Shown piece by piece: positions 23,850-34,528 of a stretch of DNA of 64,000 nt. A program made the translations under genes and the position numbers. The notes beneath the pieces were generated by a model that made no database searches, was not told the DNA's origin, and worked only from the letters and a program-made list of their open reading frames with translations. How positions within the stretch are numbered: position 1 is the first letter of the stretch; each line of letters opens with the position of its first letter. Source of the DNA: Adiantum capillus-veneris (taxonomy: Eukaryota > Streptophyta > Polypodiopsida > Polypodiales > Pteridaceae); assembly GCA_014529385.2 (NCBI GenBank), contig CM043966.1, forward strand, positions 86,644,087-86,708,086, given 5' to 3'.

Positions 23850-24777
23850 TGTTGGAGCCCCATTGGTCCAACTGTTGTAATGAGCCCATCTTGTAAAGCA
23901 TATCAAATTCCATTTTTTATGTCAAAGATGTTTTATCATTTTGATCCATTCATCTGGATTATGTAAATATTAGTCAGTTAGTTAGGACTCAGATTTATTC
24001 TCACTTTGTAATCATGAGCAAGAGAACCCCATGTACATTTTTGAGCTAAGGTGACTAAAGTATAAAAGTCACCTTAGAACCATTAGGGAATAACATTTTT
24101 TTTGAATTAATCCTGTGTCGTACGAGTCTGAGAGGGAGAGAGAGAGAGAGTGAGTGTGTCTTATCCTCTTCGCTATGCACTTCTCCCTCACCGGATTCAC
24201 GACGCGACCACACCATCGCGGTAGTCTCTCCGAGAGCTACGCAACCACGCCACGCATTCGCCGTTTTGAGTTGATCGTGATCAATTCTTCCTCGAGCTTG
24301 TTTTGCTTGTAAGTAGCACAAACGGTGTCTGTTTTCAATAATCAAGTGCTTCATGGAATGAGAAAGAGATTAGCTACACATAGATACTGATAAACTTAAG
24401 TTTCGCCCACTTTTGGATTATGACCTGTTGGTCTATCGCGACAGTATTCGAGATAGCTAGGGTTCTAATCTGGTGAGATTAGACTTATAGGTAAATATGT
24501 CCTAGTGAGAGGATGGTGCCAAGTAAGTTTGATGCGATTCCGAGTTCATTGGACGTGTAAACTGTGTTGTGAGCGTTAAGGGATAGAGTGGGTTGCAATC
24601 TATCAGGGTTAGTGATTGATGCATCATAAAAGTGCGTATGTGTAGATTGGTCTCAGCCTGACAAGCTAACGAGATTGCCTATGTGCACCTACGGGTTAGT
24701 CATGTCATCGGATGATAAGTATGTTGTCTGTGTTGTGCTCGTGAGTATGAACAGGGGAGTAGTTTTGCCATAAAACA
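23850..24777 (+). repeat. Element B, 3' LTR
   Basis: This 928-bp copy of the 5' LTR begins TGTTGGAGCC and ends TAAAACA. Its TATA box is at 24,061-24,067. About 20 differences separate it from the 5' LTR. Ten are CpG sites kept in the 5' copy and changed to TpG or CpA here, against two in the other direction. Confidence 0.9.
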
Positions 24778-25323
24778 CTCTCCCCTTAAGCACTTGAGTT
24801 TCCTATATTTCTCAGCAGCCCTAGTTTCAGCTGCATCAAAGGTAGCAGGTGCACCCGCCTCAACTTTTACCTTAAGGTCAGGAAAGAGTCCGTCTATGAA
24901 CCTCTCCTTCTTTAGGAACTCTGCACCATCACCACGGTTAGCAACATGTCTCACCCATACAACCCAAAGACATAAAAACTCTTGCTTGTACAAGTAGTAG
25001 TCATCTAAGTCTTTTTGCTTATGAGAAACAATGTATTGCCATAGTTTTTGAGTGTTTTGGGGATCAAAGAAGTATTTCTTGAAATGATTCAAAACTTATG
25101 TGTAATTCCCCTTAACTTCCTAAGGCAAAGAGTCAAACCAAGTGCTAGCATCATTCCTAAGGACCACCTCAAACATCTCTACACGTTCTTGATCAGTTAC
25201 TATCCTCTTGATACGACAAGACATCTTGAAATTTGCTAAAAATAATTTTGCATCCTCTCCAGGCTCTCCAAAGAAGAGGGTATCTGGAGATTTGGCGTTG
25301 GCTCTCCATTGAATTAGTTTCAA
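24778..25323 (-). pseudogene. Element A gag, 5' half
   Basis: This capsid-type gag reads from 25,323 on the minus strand (FFGEPGEDAKLFLANF, ASTWFDSLP), then after a frame break near 25,120 continues through LWQYIVSHKQKDLDDYYLYKQEF-type sequence to the B insertion. The conserved order, a Trp-Phe pair followed by a Phe-x-x-Tyr/Phe-Phe helix, is that of retrotransposon gag. The last codons before B read in frame with 4,110 on the other side of the insertion. Confidence 0.78.
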
Positions 25324-26094
25324 AGTGACAACACGTTTTTGTTTTTCTTTCTTAAAAAGATTTACACAATAATGTTTTCTAATTGCAATCTATTCTACAA
25401 CAAAATAAAAATACTCACATCAAATGACCTATGATAATCAATAAGAGGCAGGATGATAGGGTTTGGTGACGCGAGAATTTCTCCTACTCTTTGGACACCA
25501 AACATGAACACCATACGTTGTTGAAAATGGATTTTTCTACTAATTGCAATGTTTATTCTAATGTGTGCAGTGAAATGGAAGGAAAAAACCTCTATTCCTG
25601 GGCCATTATCCATTGTCTATGAATGACCTAATGCTTAAAACAAAACAAAAATATACACATCCAAACTAAGGTCCTATCTAATGAGTGGTAAAATAAAAGG
25701 ATTTACTGAAGCATTTATCTCGGCCAATCTAAGAGGGCCCAAAATTCTACGAATTACTCGCTGAAATTGCAACTTAGTACTAACATTATGTGTACCTTTT
25801 GCCTTGCAATAGGAATGAAAGGATCATACAAATTTTCGTGATTCATGCAAACTACTTGATTATGCTAAAGGTTGATCCTACACAAAAATACACAAGCCCT
25901 CCTCTGTGGGGGCACCAATTTCAGGCAGTCCGGGGCGGGTAACAAGAAGAGTGGCCTCTAAGCACTCTTCTAGGCTCCCGTGCTGCTCAATTGGGTTGGG
26001 GTTGGAAAAAAACAACAACACACACACAAACCCGCAACCTAACCCTACACAAATTTGGGGCACCACCTAGTTTTGGATGCGAACTAGGACGCGT

Positions 26095-26139
<45 letters not shown>

Positions 26140-27786
26140 TAGTGCTCGTGTTGCTTTGAAATGTAACGGCAGTGATCAAGCAACCACAATTATATATGTG
26201 AGAAAGAGAGAGAAGGGGGGGGGGGGGGGGGGTGCTTATTGCATTAATACCTTCTTACAAATCTGTCATGACCAATCAAAGTGAGATTAGTACTTGTTCA
26301 ACATAGCTTGAGTAAATTACACCACAACACATCACAAGAAAAGCCACCCCAATCGTTGTCTTAAGGCCAGGGGAGTCCTCTCCACTCTGTCACCCTCTTA
26401 CAATATGTGGGATTTATGGCTAAATTGATGACAACACCCAGAGACAAGCTATCAAGAACTTTAAAAAAAAGCACCAAGACACTTACACATCATTGTTGTC
26501 CATTACTTCACGTTGGAAGAGAGACAAAGTATCCAAGCTTAGTCCAAATCCACCCTCCTTGATTCAACAAATGTTGGGCTTACACTAGTAGGAGAAATGA
26601 TAGATTTCCTACTCTCAATTGAATGATCACTCTCTCTCTTACAATGGCATAGAGTTCCCTTGCTAATCATCCCTAATACAACACATGCACATGCATAAGA
26701 CAATGAGCTTCCACTCAAGAGATCCTTCTAGAGAGATTGAGCTTGGCTTCTCAAGCTATAGCATAGTGCTCTTGCTTATGGCTCCCCCCCTTTTGTGCTA
26801 GCTACACCCTCCTTTTATAGCAATTTTGAGGGCTAGGGTTACTCCTCTAACCATGGTTGGGTTAGATTTTCAGCACTTATCTAATTTCTTTTTCTTGGAA
26901 TTATCAAGAAGTTGGTGTGGATAGATGAAGAAGAGAGAGAGGAGAGAAGTGGAGGTGATAGGACTTTTCATAGTAGGTTAGTGTTAGTAAATTAGTAGAG
27001 TTAGTATTTTTATTGATTTACAAATGGAATTAGATATTTACAATGGGAGTATCCAAGTAGGATACAAATAAGGAAGAAAAAACTCTTAATAGGTAAGAAA
27101 ATATGGATTTCTTACAATGTTGATGCTCCAAGTTTCTTGAGTAGGGTCAATTTTGACGCTTGTTGACGGTCCACTAGCTTTCATGGTACGTTTTTTCTCC
27201 ACTCTTGACATTCCTTGGGAGCCAAGGTAAGTGAACATGAGTAATCAATCACCATGATGTTGTCTTTCAAGAAAAGAGGCTGAATTTTGTGGTTTTTTGA
27301 TAGATATGGGTAATATGGATGAGGAACAATGAGACTACGTGGTCAATTTTGGAATGGAAGTGTGTGTAGGAGACATGAGTTCACCATGGTTTCTCTTATT
27401 CTTCAAGGTTCAGAGGAAGGTGAGTAGGGTGCAGAGAGGAGTGGTGAGAGAGGTAGCGATGATGAGTGGAGAAGTGTGTGTGAGAGAAAAATGATAAAGT
27501 GGAAGAGGGAGTGTGGCTGCATAGAATGGGCAAACTGGGGTCCACCAATAAAATCATAGCTCACAGCTCGTAGCTCAAAAAAGTATGAAAAAATTTGAGG
27601 TAAAAGTTCAGCTCACGAGCTACAACTTTTGTTTGTATCACCTTTTCATATTCAGAGAGCATGTGATCTTTAAAAATTTAGCAAAACCGACTGTTGTTTT
27701 CCACTCACAAAGTCCTTGTGAGGTCCTTGTTTGGATGATTCTTTTGAATACCTCTAAGAGTGAGTCCCCCATGGTGCATGCATGCA
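25324..27786 (-). repeat. Element A leader and probable remainder of its 5' LTR (boundary unresolved)
   Basis: There are no credible coding regions here. On the minus strand, TTGGTGCCCCCACAGAGG at about 25,895-25,912 looks like a primer site by position and by its TGGTGCC start, but I cannot match it to a tRNA. If it is one, the LTR would run from about 25,920 to 28,548 (about 2.6 kb). A GA microsatellite (26,095-26,139) and a run of 18 G (26,215-26,232) lie inside. Confidence 0.5.
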
Positions 27787-28548
27787 TTCCACATACCCTT
27801 GACCTTATTTGGTAGGTCTATAGTTGAAGATATTGTTGAGATCATGATATAAGTCAATAGTACAACTAAGAAAATCAAATATTGAGGGGTCTAAAAAATA
27901 TACGTACATGTCAAATATAAATAATATAGGTGGAAAAAATATAAAGGGGTCAAAATAAATCTCTCTCATTATAAGTCTACCATAAAAAGATGAATATTTT
28001 TGTTGGTCTAATTTATGAGAGTAATAGAGAATAGATGTAGGAAGGAAAAAATCAGAATAGTGAAAAAATATACACATAAATAGAACTAGTTTTTTTGGAT
28101 TTTTATTAAGATGGAGTTACACCAAAAATAAGAGAAGCTTGCATGAAATTATTTTTATATGGAATAAAGAGTATGCAAAATGGTAAGAAGAAATATGGTA
28201 ATGGTGAGTCAATGTACATAGCATAAATAACACACCCTAGGTAGAAATATTTAAATAAATACCAAAATAATTATGAAAAATCCTTTTATTTAGGCCCTAT
28301 ATACAATGAAATATTTACACACAAATGGGCCATAATATACTTATAATTTTTTATTTTTTTTATTTGTTTGGCTCAACTAACCCAGTGACTAGCTAATTGA
28401 GGGTTTTTAAGAAGATATGGGAAAAGTCTCCTAACTCACACACACCTATATACAGTGAAAGGGTGGGGGTAACCACAGTGTTTGAGTGATTTGATAGGGT
28501 GAGGTAACTCGCTATGGAAATTACAAAGAGCCAAAAAAACAGCTATCA
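27787..28548 (-). repeat. Element A, 5' LTR (part confirmed by its pair)
   Basis: This matches 1-759 at about 96-97% with small indels. The outer edge is ..AGCTATCA at 28,548, so the adjoining target-site copy should be ATACT (28,549-28,553). Its partner lies left of the window. Confidence 0.85.
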
Positions 28549-28647
28549 ATACTTAAGAGCCGATTTTTAAAGGCTAAGAGGAGTGGCAACTAAGGTTTTG
28601 AATTGCCAAAGCATACACTAAGTATATACATAAATTTTGTTAACATG

Positions 28648-28876
28648 GCTGAGAATAATCAAGAGAGTAGAATGAACATTGATAGCTTTGATTTTGCACA
28701 TAAAGGTGCTAATGATGATGCTCTCATGTTTGTGAATTATCTCGTCACTAGGTTACAGCAAGCTATGGGCAACCCTGCTTTGCAAGCCGAAGTTATTGAA
28801 CAACTTCGTGCTTATGGAATTTCCCTTCCTCTCCAAGAGGAGAGAGAGCTTAGGAGGCCTCTTGAAGAGACCCCCA
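28648..28876 (+). pseudogene. Element D gag, 5' fragment
   Basis: Translation starts MAENNQ and runs 76 codons to the point where C is inserted (..EETP). The last five bases, CCCCA, are the target repeat and recur at 42,501-42,505. Removing C and one repeat continues the frame into a Lys/Arg/Ser-rich stretch (..SPIREEESKELE..). The 99 bp upstream, back to element A, is D leader with no visible primer site. Confidence 0.8.
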
Positions 28877-29112
28877 TGTGCGCGTATGTGGCACGTGTCA
28901 ATGCAAGGAACTTGCCGATACACCCTGTGCGAGCCACAAATGGCTCCAAGCACACAACAAGCCTAAACTAGTAAGCTCAAAGAAGACGATGGTGTGTCAC
29001 TCACCGCTCTACGCTTGCTTCGTGGAGGATTCCTCGTCGCGAAGAAGAAGAAGCCGCCGCTTCGCCACGCTCAACCGCTTCGCGCCCGCCGTGCCTTCGT
29101 AATGCTCGATCG

Positions 29113-29202
<90 letters not shown>

Positions 29203-29536
29203 TACACACACACAAGGAGGTGAAGAAGAAGAAGATGGAGATGGAGATGGAGCAAGAGCACTCTTCTATTACACAACTGAGAGAATGAGTGAATTTTAGG
29301 TTTAGTTGACTTTTATATGAGCTCGCCCCATTCACACTTGGGCGCCCATGCTTAGCCAATTAATCCCTTGAATGTTCCAGTTATAGTGCGCCTCTCATCG
29401 GCGATCACTCTTACCCTTTTCCTATTGGACCGACAAGCCCGATACCTGACTCTACCAAATAAATAATACAATGTCTGCCGTAGGTTACAACGTCCGTCGT
29501 AGGTAATAGGGTGTCCGTGAGCTGTGAGGGTTAACA
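28877..29536 (-). repeat. Element C, 3' LTR
   Basis: This 660-bp LTR runs, in plus coordinates, from TGTGCGCG to GGGTTAACA. It contains a long CT microsatellite (about 29,117-29,195) that is only about 20 bp in the 5' LTR, so the array changed length after insertion or during transposition. Minus-strand TATAAAA lies at 29,317-29,311. Confidence 0.92.
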
Positions 29537-29549
29537 TGCCCCCCTTCCT
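29537..29549 (-). other. Element C polypurine tract
   Basis: Minus-strand AGGAAGGGGGGCA adjoins the LTR start TGTTAACCC. From 29,550 to 30,753 (about 1.2 kb) I see no coding region or repeat; it is the AT-rich 3' untranslated part of C. Confidence 0.75.
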
Positions 29550-30753
29550 GATGTAGATTCCGTCCTCGGAAGCTATTGAGTTGAAGCTTGTTATTTCCAT
29601 GTTGTAGAGCATCTGGATTTGAATCTGCAAGGCAAAGTCACTGTTTCAGCAAGCGGAATTATATTTCCATAAATCATGAGGGGAATGTAAAGTACATGTG
29701 GAAATGAGTAAATGCAAGATTTATGAAATGTTAGACTGTCATTAAGGACAAATAAATCGCCACTTTGAGTAAAATAATTAATCAAGAGTTTTGGGCTTAT
29801 GGGAGAGTCTCTCAATTAGTTAGCTATGACTAAGGTTAAAACAACTACTCTAGTACTAGCTAAGTTAAGAAGATTATCTAAATGCAAGATTCCCTAATTG
29901 TGCTTTTCAGCTTTGATTAGCCAACTAGCTCTCACAAATGCAAACAAAAGCTTGAAATGTTAACTGTAAGCTCGATGGAAGTCTTTTAAATGTTATTCAT
30001 TTTTTTCTTTTTCTCTTTTTTACTTTGGTTCACAATCATTTGACGTGTGTGCTTATTTTGTATGTCCGGAGCTTTTTGCTTCTCAAGGAAAAGTGCCCAC
30101 ACTGGGAACCTCTAGGGCTCTAGTACCATAAACAATACATGTGAGTGAAGTACCAAATCAAGCCAGGATTTCTCTTCCAGCATTAGATTTTTCATTTGTG
30201 GCACTTATGTTTTTTGCTTCCATTTCCTTTGTATTCTCACTAGTGTTTTTGTTGTTTAAGTGAGCAAGATTCTCTATGCCTTAAACATTCCTAAGGTCTC
30301 AAATACTCAGATAATTTTATCAGTTAGGCCTAGTGGTCAAGTAAATGAGTTAACCTAAAGTCACGGTCTCCTAATCTCAAGGCTCATCCATAAGATTAAA
30401 CTCTAGTTCCATTAACTTATGCAAAGACAAATTAATACATCTATAATGGCAGATAACAAACATAACTATTGCACTCAAATAAACCATGAAAAATCATTAT
30501 TAGCAATTATACATATCCACCAACATGAATCATGGAAAGTCGTACACCTGGAGGTATGGAGTTGCTCATTTCGTCGAAGCAGATGTCCTCAGCCATGTGG
30601 ATGGAGATCCATATAAGTCCTACCTAACACATCCAAAAAATAAGCACTATACCTCTAGGAGTCATGTCAGTGTGAAAAAATTAAAACTCCTAGAAAACAA
30701 TATCAAAACACAATCCAGACCCCTAACCTACCTATTTGTCATCCCTTTTAGAA

Positions 30754-31248
30754 TCAAGGAAAGAGGATATTATATAAACCGGGTGGCCACCCTAAGGCTA
30801 GGCCTCTATCCTCATCATCTAGATAAACGAAATCATTTTCCGTGAGGCCATTGTCTTCCTCGGTCTCTATTATTTCTTCTTCGTCATCCTCTTGCGCAAG
30901 CGTGTTAATCAAGAACCTCGCGATGCGTGGATACTCATCCTGTGCAAAAGAATAAGCATGTGCCACCGGAGAAACATTCGCTACTGGGTAGGGATCACTA
31001 GTTATCCATAGACGTATCAGCCATTCTAACTCCTCAAAATTTCTCTCACGTGCAAGTCTCTCTACCAAATCCCATTCGCAAGAAGGTACAGGGTAGCAGA
31101 TGTGAAACACTTGAGAAAAAGAAAAAGGGTACCTTTCATCAAAAATAGAAGCGCATGCCTCTGGTGAACTAGCCATCTCTGAGAATACAAATAGATTTGG
31201 TAGGTCTTTAAAACATGAGTTGTTTTGGTGTGTTGCTTGATGTGACAT
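30754..31248 (-). CDS. Element C 3' accessory ORF (164 aa, unknown function)
   Basis: This intact frame lies between pol and the 3' LTR on C's coding strand. Starts are possible at residue 1 or at a second Met in EMASSPEA. The protein has an aromatic N-terminal half (FSFSQVFHICY, WDLVERLARERNFEELEWLIRLW) and a strongly acidic tail (EDDEEEIIETEEDN). No signal peptide, membrane helix or known enzyme motif is visible. A TATA-like sequence lies about 105 bp upstream, just past the pol stop, so it may have its own transcript. It is unlike B's accessory protein. I do not recognise the family. Confidence 0.6.
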   Translation of the reverse strand: MSHQATHQNNSCFKDLPNLFVFSEMASSPEACASIFDERYPFSFSQVFHICYPVPSCEWDLVERLARERNFEELEWLIRLWITSDPYPVANVSPVAHAYSFAQDEYPRIARFLINTLAQEDDEEEIIETEEDNGLTENDFVYLDDEDRGLALGWPPGLYNILFP

Positions 31249-31348
31249 GGTGAATTTAGACTTATGTGTTGGATCTGATAGGGTGCTCTCTCGTTGCTAG
31301 TCGCTCTTGCTCTTTTACTTTTTTATCTTGTTTTTGTGAGTATAAGGC

Positions 31349-31361
31349 TTTATATATATAT
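31349..31361 (-). promoter_or_regulatory. Possible TATA box for the C accessory ORF
   Basis: Minus-strand ATATATATATAAAG lies between the pol stop (31,378) and the accessory start (31,248), at a distance that would give a leader of about 70 nt. AT-rich DNA yields such motifs by chance, so this is only suggestive. Confidence 0.35.
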
Positions 31362-31377
31362 TCCCTAAGATTGGAGA

Positions 31378-33081
31378 TTAAGAGGTCAGGGAGAAAGGTT
31401 GAGAGGGAAGCAAGTGAATGATGGGGATGTCAACAAACACTCCCCCCTTCCTTGGGTAGATCATAGGTGATGTCGTCACCCTTTGAAACCAGTTGTTCCA
31501 AGTTGTTATAGGTGAAGAATTTAACCAATAGTTTTCGACCGCTCTATGTGTTTCATCTAGTTGCAAGGGTGGTAAGGTACTCTCCCATGATTTTATTTGC
31601 AACATCGTTGTAGGTGGTGAACTTACAACGGGAGGTGTAAACTCTTTCTTGCTTGTATGGATATGTACAATGGTAGGTGGAGGTTGTATCGAAGCTTCTA
31701 TTTCCGTATAGGAACTACATGAAGAGCAAGAAGCTTCATTTGCTTTCCCTGTTCCTGAGCTATGTAGAACAAATCGTTCTTTCTTTGGTACCCAAACTAG
31801 CTCTGGAGCAGGTGTGTCGCATTCTGTGATTTTTTCCTTTCCACGATCTTCAATTTGTTTTGGAGCCACAGGATTGAGCTCACATGGGCCCGGTGACAGG
31901 TAAGAGTACAATTTACGTTTGGACACCCATATTTGATCATTTCCTTCATAGTATCCTTGGGCTTCCAATAGTCGTTTAGGAATCCAACGCAATGTTTCTT
32001 TATATTTCTTGGAGTGAGGGGGACGTTTCTTACAAGGCTTCCGTTTTTTAGCATCAGCCATGGTTAATAAAGAGGCTTTAGGGACCCACTTGTATGTTTT
32101 CTTTGTTATATTAGGATGGTTCTTGTGTGTCTCAAGCTTTCTTTCAACTACATCAGTTGAAGCTCTAGAGAGTTGGGCTATGGGGACGTATGGTTCAACC
32201 TCTTGGACATGCAATGTCTTGGGTTTTATTTCCTTAGGCAATATCTCAGGGACTATGGCTTGAGTGGTAGGGATAAGAGTTGGTTTTTGCGTTGTGACAC
32301 CCCCAGTCCCCCAATCAATAGTGCATTTGGTGGCTATCATCCACGTGTATCCTAGGTTTATATTACCCTCCATAGTTCCAACAGGCATGACCAAAAAGTC
32401 TTGAGCTACAACCCCATTTTCATAACTGACAGAAGTGTACCAGATTCCAAAAACCGTAGTTTTTTTCTTGTTGACGTCCTTGACTTGGATAATACTCTCA
32501 GATAGAGGTGGCTTCCCTAACTGACACCACACCCCATATGATAGCAGATTATATTTAGCACCCGTGTCCAATAAGGCTTTATATAGCACTTTTCCATAGG
32601 TGCTATTTAGCTCAATAGGGTATCGTAGAGATGTGTCAGAGTCCAACCAATCCTCGTCGATTTCAACGTGGAATGCATGTGTGACTCCAAGGTTAGCCTC
32701 TCGTTTTCGTCTTATACGTTGTTGTCGCTCCTTAGCCTCAGCTTGAGCTTGTATCTTCTTCAATTCTATTTGTGCCTTGGCTTCCTTTTTTGTATGGATG
32801 GCACGCAACTCCTCTTGGCTTAAAGGATCATAGTATCTTTTAAATTTTCTCCCATTGAGGAATCCAATGGTTTCAACTCCATCAAGAGTCTCCACACGAA
32901 TGGTTCCTTGTGGGGTGATCTCACATACTCTATATGGTCCTTTTCCCGCATATTTCAACTTTTTCTTTTCGTTACGCACTCCATACATAAGGACTTTATC
33001 ACCAACATTGATATCTTTGTTCTTTAGATGACAGTCAAACCATTTCTTCCTTCTATCTTTCTCCACAAGTGCATTTTGCAT
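31378..33081 (-). pseudogene. Element C integrase C-terminus fused to a second retropepsin-like domain and W-V-P-K tail
   Basis: Residues count from 33,081. Residues 1-90 are the integrase tail (KNKDINVGDKVLMYGVRNEKK, GKGPYRVCEI) and match B's. Residues 95-130 form a Lys/Glu/Gln-rich helix. Residues 155-262 (32,619-32,296) form a retropepsin-like domain with ALLDTGAKYNLLS (Asp at 32,568) and a closing LGYTWMIATKCTIDWGTG. This is clearly distinct from C's normal protease near 36,915. The tail repeats a W-V/I-x-K motif at residues 332, 366, 385 and 430. A frame break near 33,100 separates this 567-codon frame from the integrase core. What the second domain cleaves, if anything, is unknown. Confidence 0.85.
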
Positions 33082-33139
33082 AGCTAATTGCCTCTCTTCA
33101 TCTAGCCTTTCAAGGATATATAATCGCTCAACTAAGGGG

Positions 33140-34528
33140 TTACCATCCCAACCTTCTTGAGAAGCTACTCGAGACTAGGAACGACAAACTCTCCCATGGC
33201 ATAACCGCTTCTTGGCCATACACCATCTTGAATGGTGTGCAGTTAATGGCAACTTTATACGCAATACGATAAGCCCATAGAGCTGATGTAAGCTTTAAAT
33301 CCCAATCTGTGCGATGAGCTTCCACCATTTTGGTTAAGATAGAGATTAAGGTCTTATTGGTGCTCTCAGCTTGGCCATTTTCTTGTGGATAATAAGGTGT
33401 GGATTTATGGTGAGCTATCATAAAGTTGGTAGTGAGTTCTTTTATTACTCCATTTATATAATGAGTACCATTGTCACTCACAATCTCAAAGGGACAACCA
33501 AATCTTGTAACAATGTTCTCAAAGAGAAACTTGGAAGCTGACCTTGCATCGGCCTTACGTGTCGCCCTGGCTTCCGCCCACTTTGTCACATAGTCAGTGA
33601 CAACGATAATATATCGAGATTGAGTGCTACGAGCTGCCGGACTAATTGGGCCTACAAAGTCTAAACCCCATTTTTCAAATGGTTGAGTCACTTTAACAGG
33701 ATGTAAGGGCATCCTATCCTTTTGTTGTGTGATCTTGTAACGTTGGCATTCATCACATCCTTTTGCAAAAAGTGATGCATCCTTAAATAAGGTTGGCCAC
33801 CAATAGCCTAATTGCAACACCTTTCTAGCTGTTAGTTCCCCTGAGAAATGTCCTCCGGCTATACCCATGTGGGCTTCTTGCAGTATGTATAAATACTCAT
33901 CCTCACGGGCACAACGTCTAAGAATATCATCCTTCCCTAGCCTGTAGAGAGTCCTTGCAATGAGAGAGTAAGGTTCACATTCTTTTAACAGTTTTCGAGC
34001 TATGTCCTTACGAAGCTCTTTGGGTGGAAAACCATTAACTAGAAAGTTCACAATCTTCTCACTCCATTCAGGTATGGTTTCGACTAGGAATAGAAAAGTA
34101 TCAGGCAATTCATCATCGACTCCAGTAGGGGCTTCCCCATTGGGTATGCGAGACAAATGATCAGCCATGACATGTCTTTTACCAGGTCTCACCACAATGG
34201 TAAAATCAAACTCAAGGAGAATTAACAACCATCTTGTAATTCTTCCCGCGGAACAAGGTTTATTTACTAGATACAACAAGGCTTGATAATCAACATAGAA
34301 CACAAACTTGTTGGCCAAAAGGTAGTAGCGAAATTTCTTCACTTCATAAATCATACCTAAACCTTCTCACTCTGTAGTGGTGTAGTTTCTTTCGGCATCA
34401 TTCAACTGACGACTTGCAAAGCTAATGGGGTAGTCCAGTTTATGTTCTCCTGGTTGAGCTAGAACACACCCAATAGCAAAGTTCAATGCATCAATATGCA
34501 CATGAAAAATTACATTCCAATCAGGAAC
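33140..34528 (-). pseudogene. Element C RNase H and integrase core
   Basis: The frame from 34,354 continues that of RT through two in-frame TGA stops (in SAPIL*VPDWN and TTE*EGLGM). The second stands where B has Arg, so CGA to TGA is likely. RNase H motifs follow (HVHIDALNFAIG, FYVDYQALLYL). The integrase has a single H2C2 (EAHMGIAGGH, CDECQ), unlike B, and an intact D-D-E triad (GLDFVGP, VSDNGTHY, NGQAESTN). Confidence 0.88.

Larger units (their letters stand above)
4111..24777 (+). mobile_element. Element B: Athila/Tat-like Ty3/gypsy element with internally duplicated pol
   Basis: Near-identical LTRs (4,111-5,040 and 23,850-24,777; about 20 differences) flank a tRNA-Asp-type primer site, a leader, gag, pol, a second partial copy of pol, a coiled-coil accessory frame and a polypurine tract. 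The 20.7-kb length is explained by the duplication beginning near 15,990. The primer type and the large 3' accessory frame suit the Athila/Tat lineage, but the pol tail (integrase fused to a second protease-like domain) is not one I recognise. It is inserted in A's gag with a 5-bp target repeat (one mismatch). Stops and frameshifts throughout make this copy non-autonomous. Confidence 0.85.
1..28548 (-). mobile_element. Element A: Ty3/gypsy LTR retrotransposon (left end outside the window)
   Basis: The sequence at 1-759 recurs in the same orientation at 27,787-28,548 with about 26 differences (3.4%, counted by eye). Both copies end in plus-strand ..CTATCA, which is TGATAG.. at the 5' end of a minus-strand LTR. 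Between them, read on the minus strand, lie gag (25,323 to 24,778, then 4,110 to 3,387), protease and RT (3,386 to 2,231) and integrase (2,230 to 788). Element B interrupts gag. A itself lies about 100 bp upstream of the gag start of element D, so D is its host. The order is ordinary gypsy. RT and integrase carry internal deletions, so this copy cannot encode its own replication. Confidence 0.85.

Noticed and set aside
25895-25912. Firm primer site and full LTR length for element A
   Set aside because: TTGGTGCCCCCACAGAGG has the right look, but I could not match a tRNA and the adjoining LTR end is not a clean CA. Kept only as a possibility.
29001-29359. Proteins encoded across the CT array (both strands)
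   Set aside because: Leu-Ser or Arg-Glu repeats from a microsatellite, open in several frames, with no conservation.
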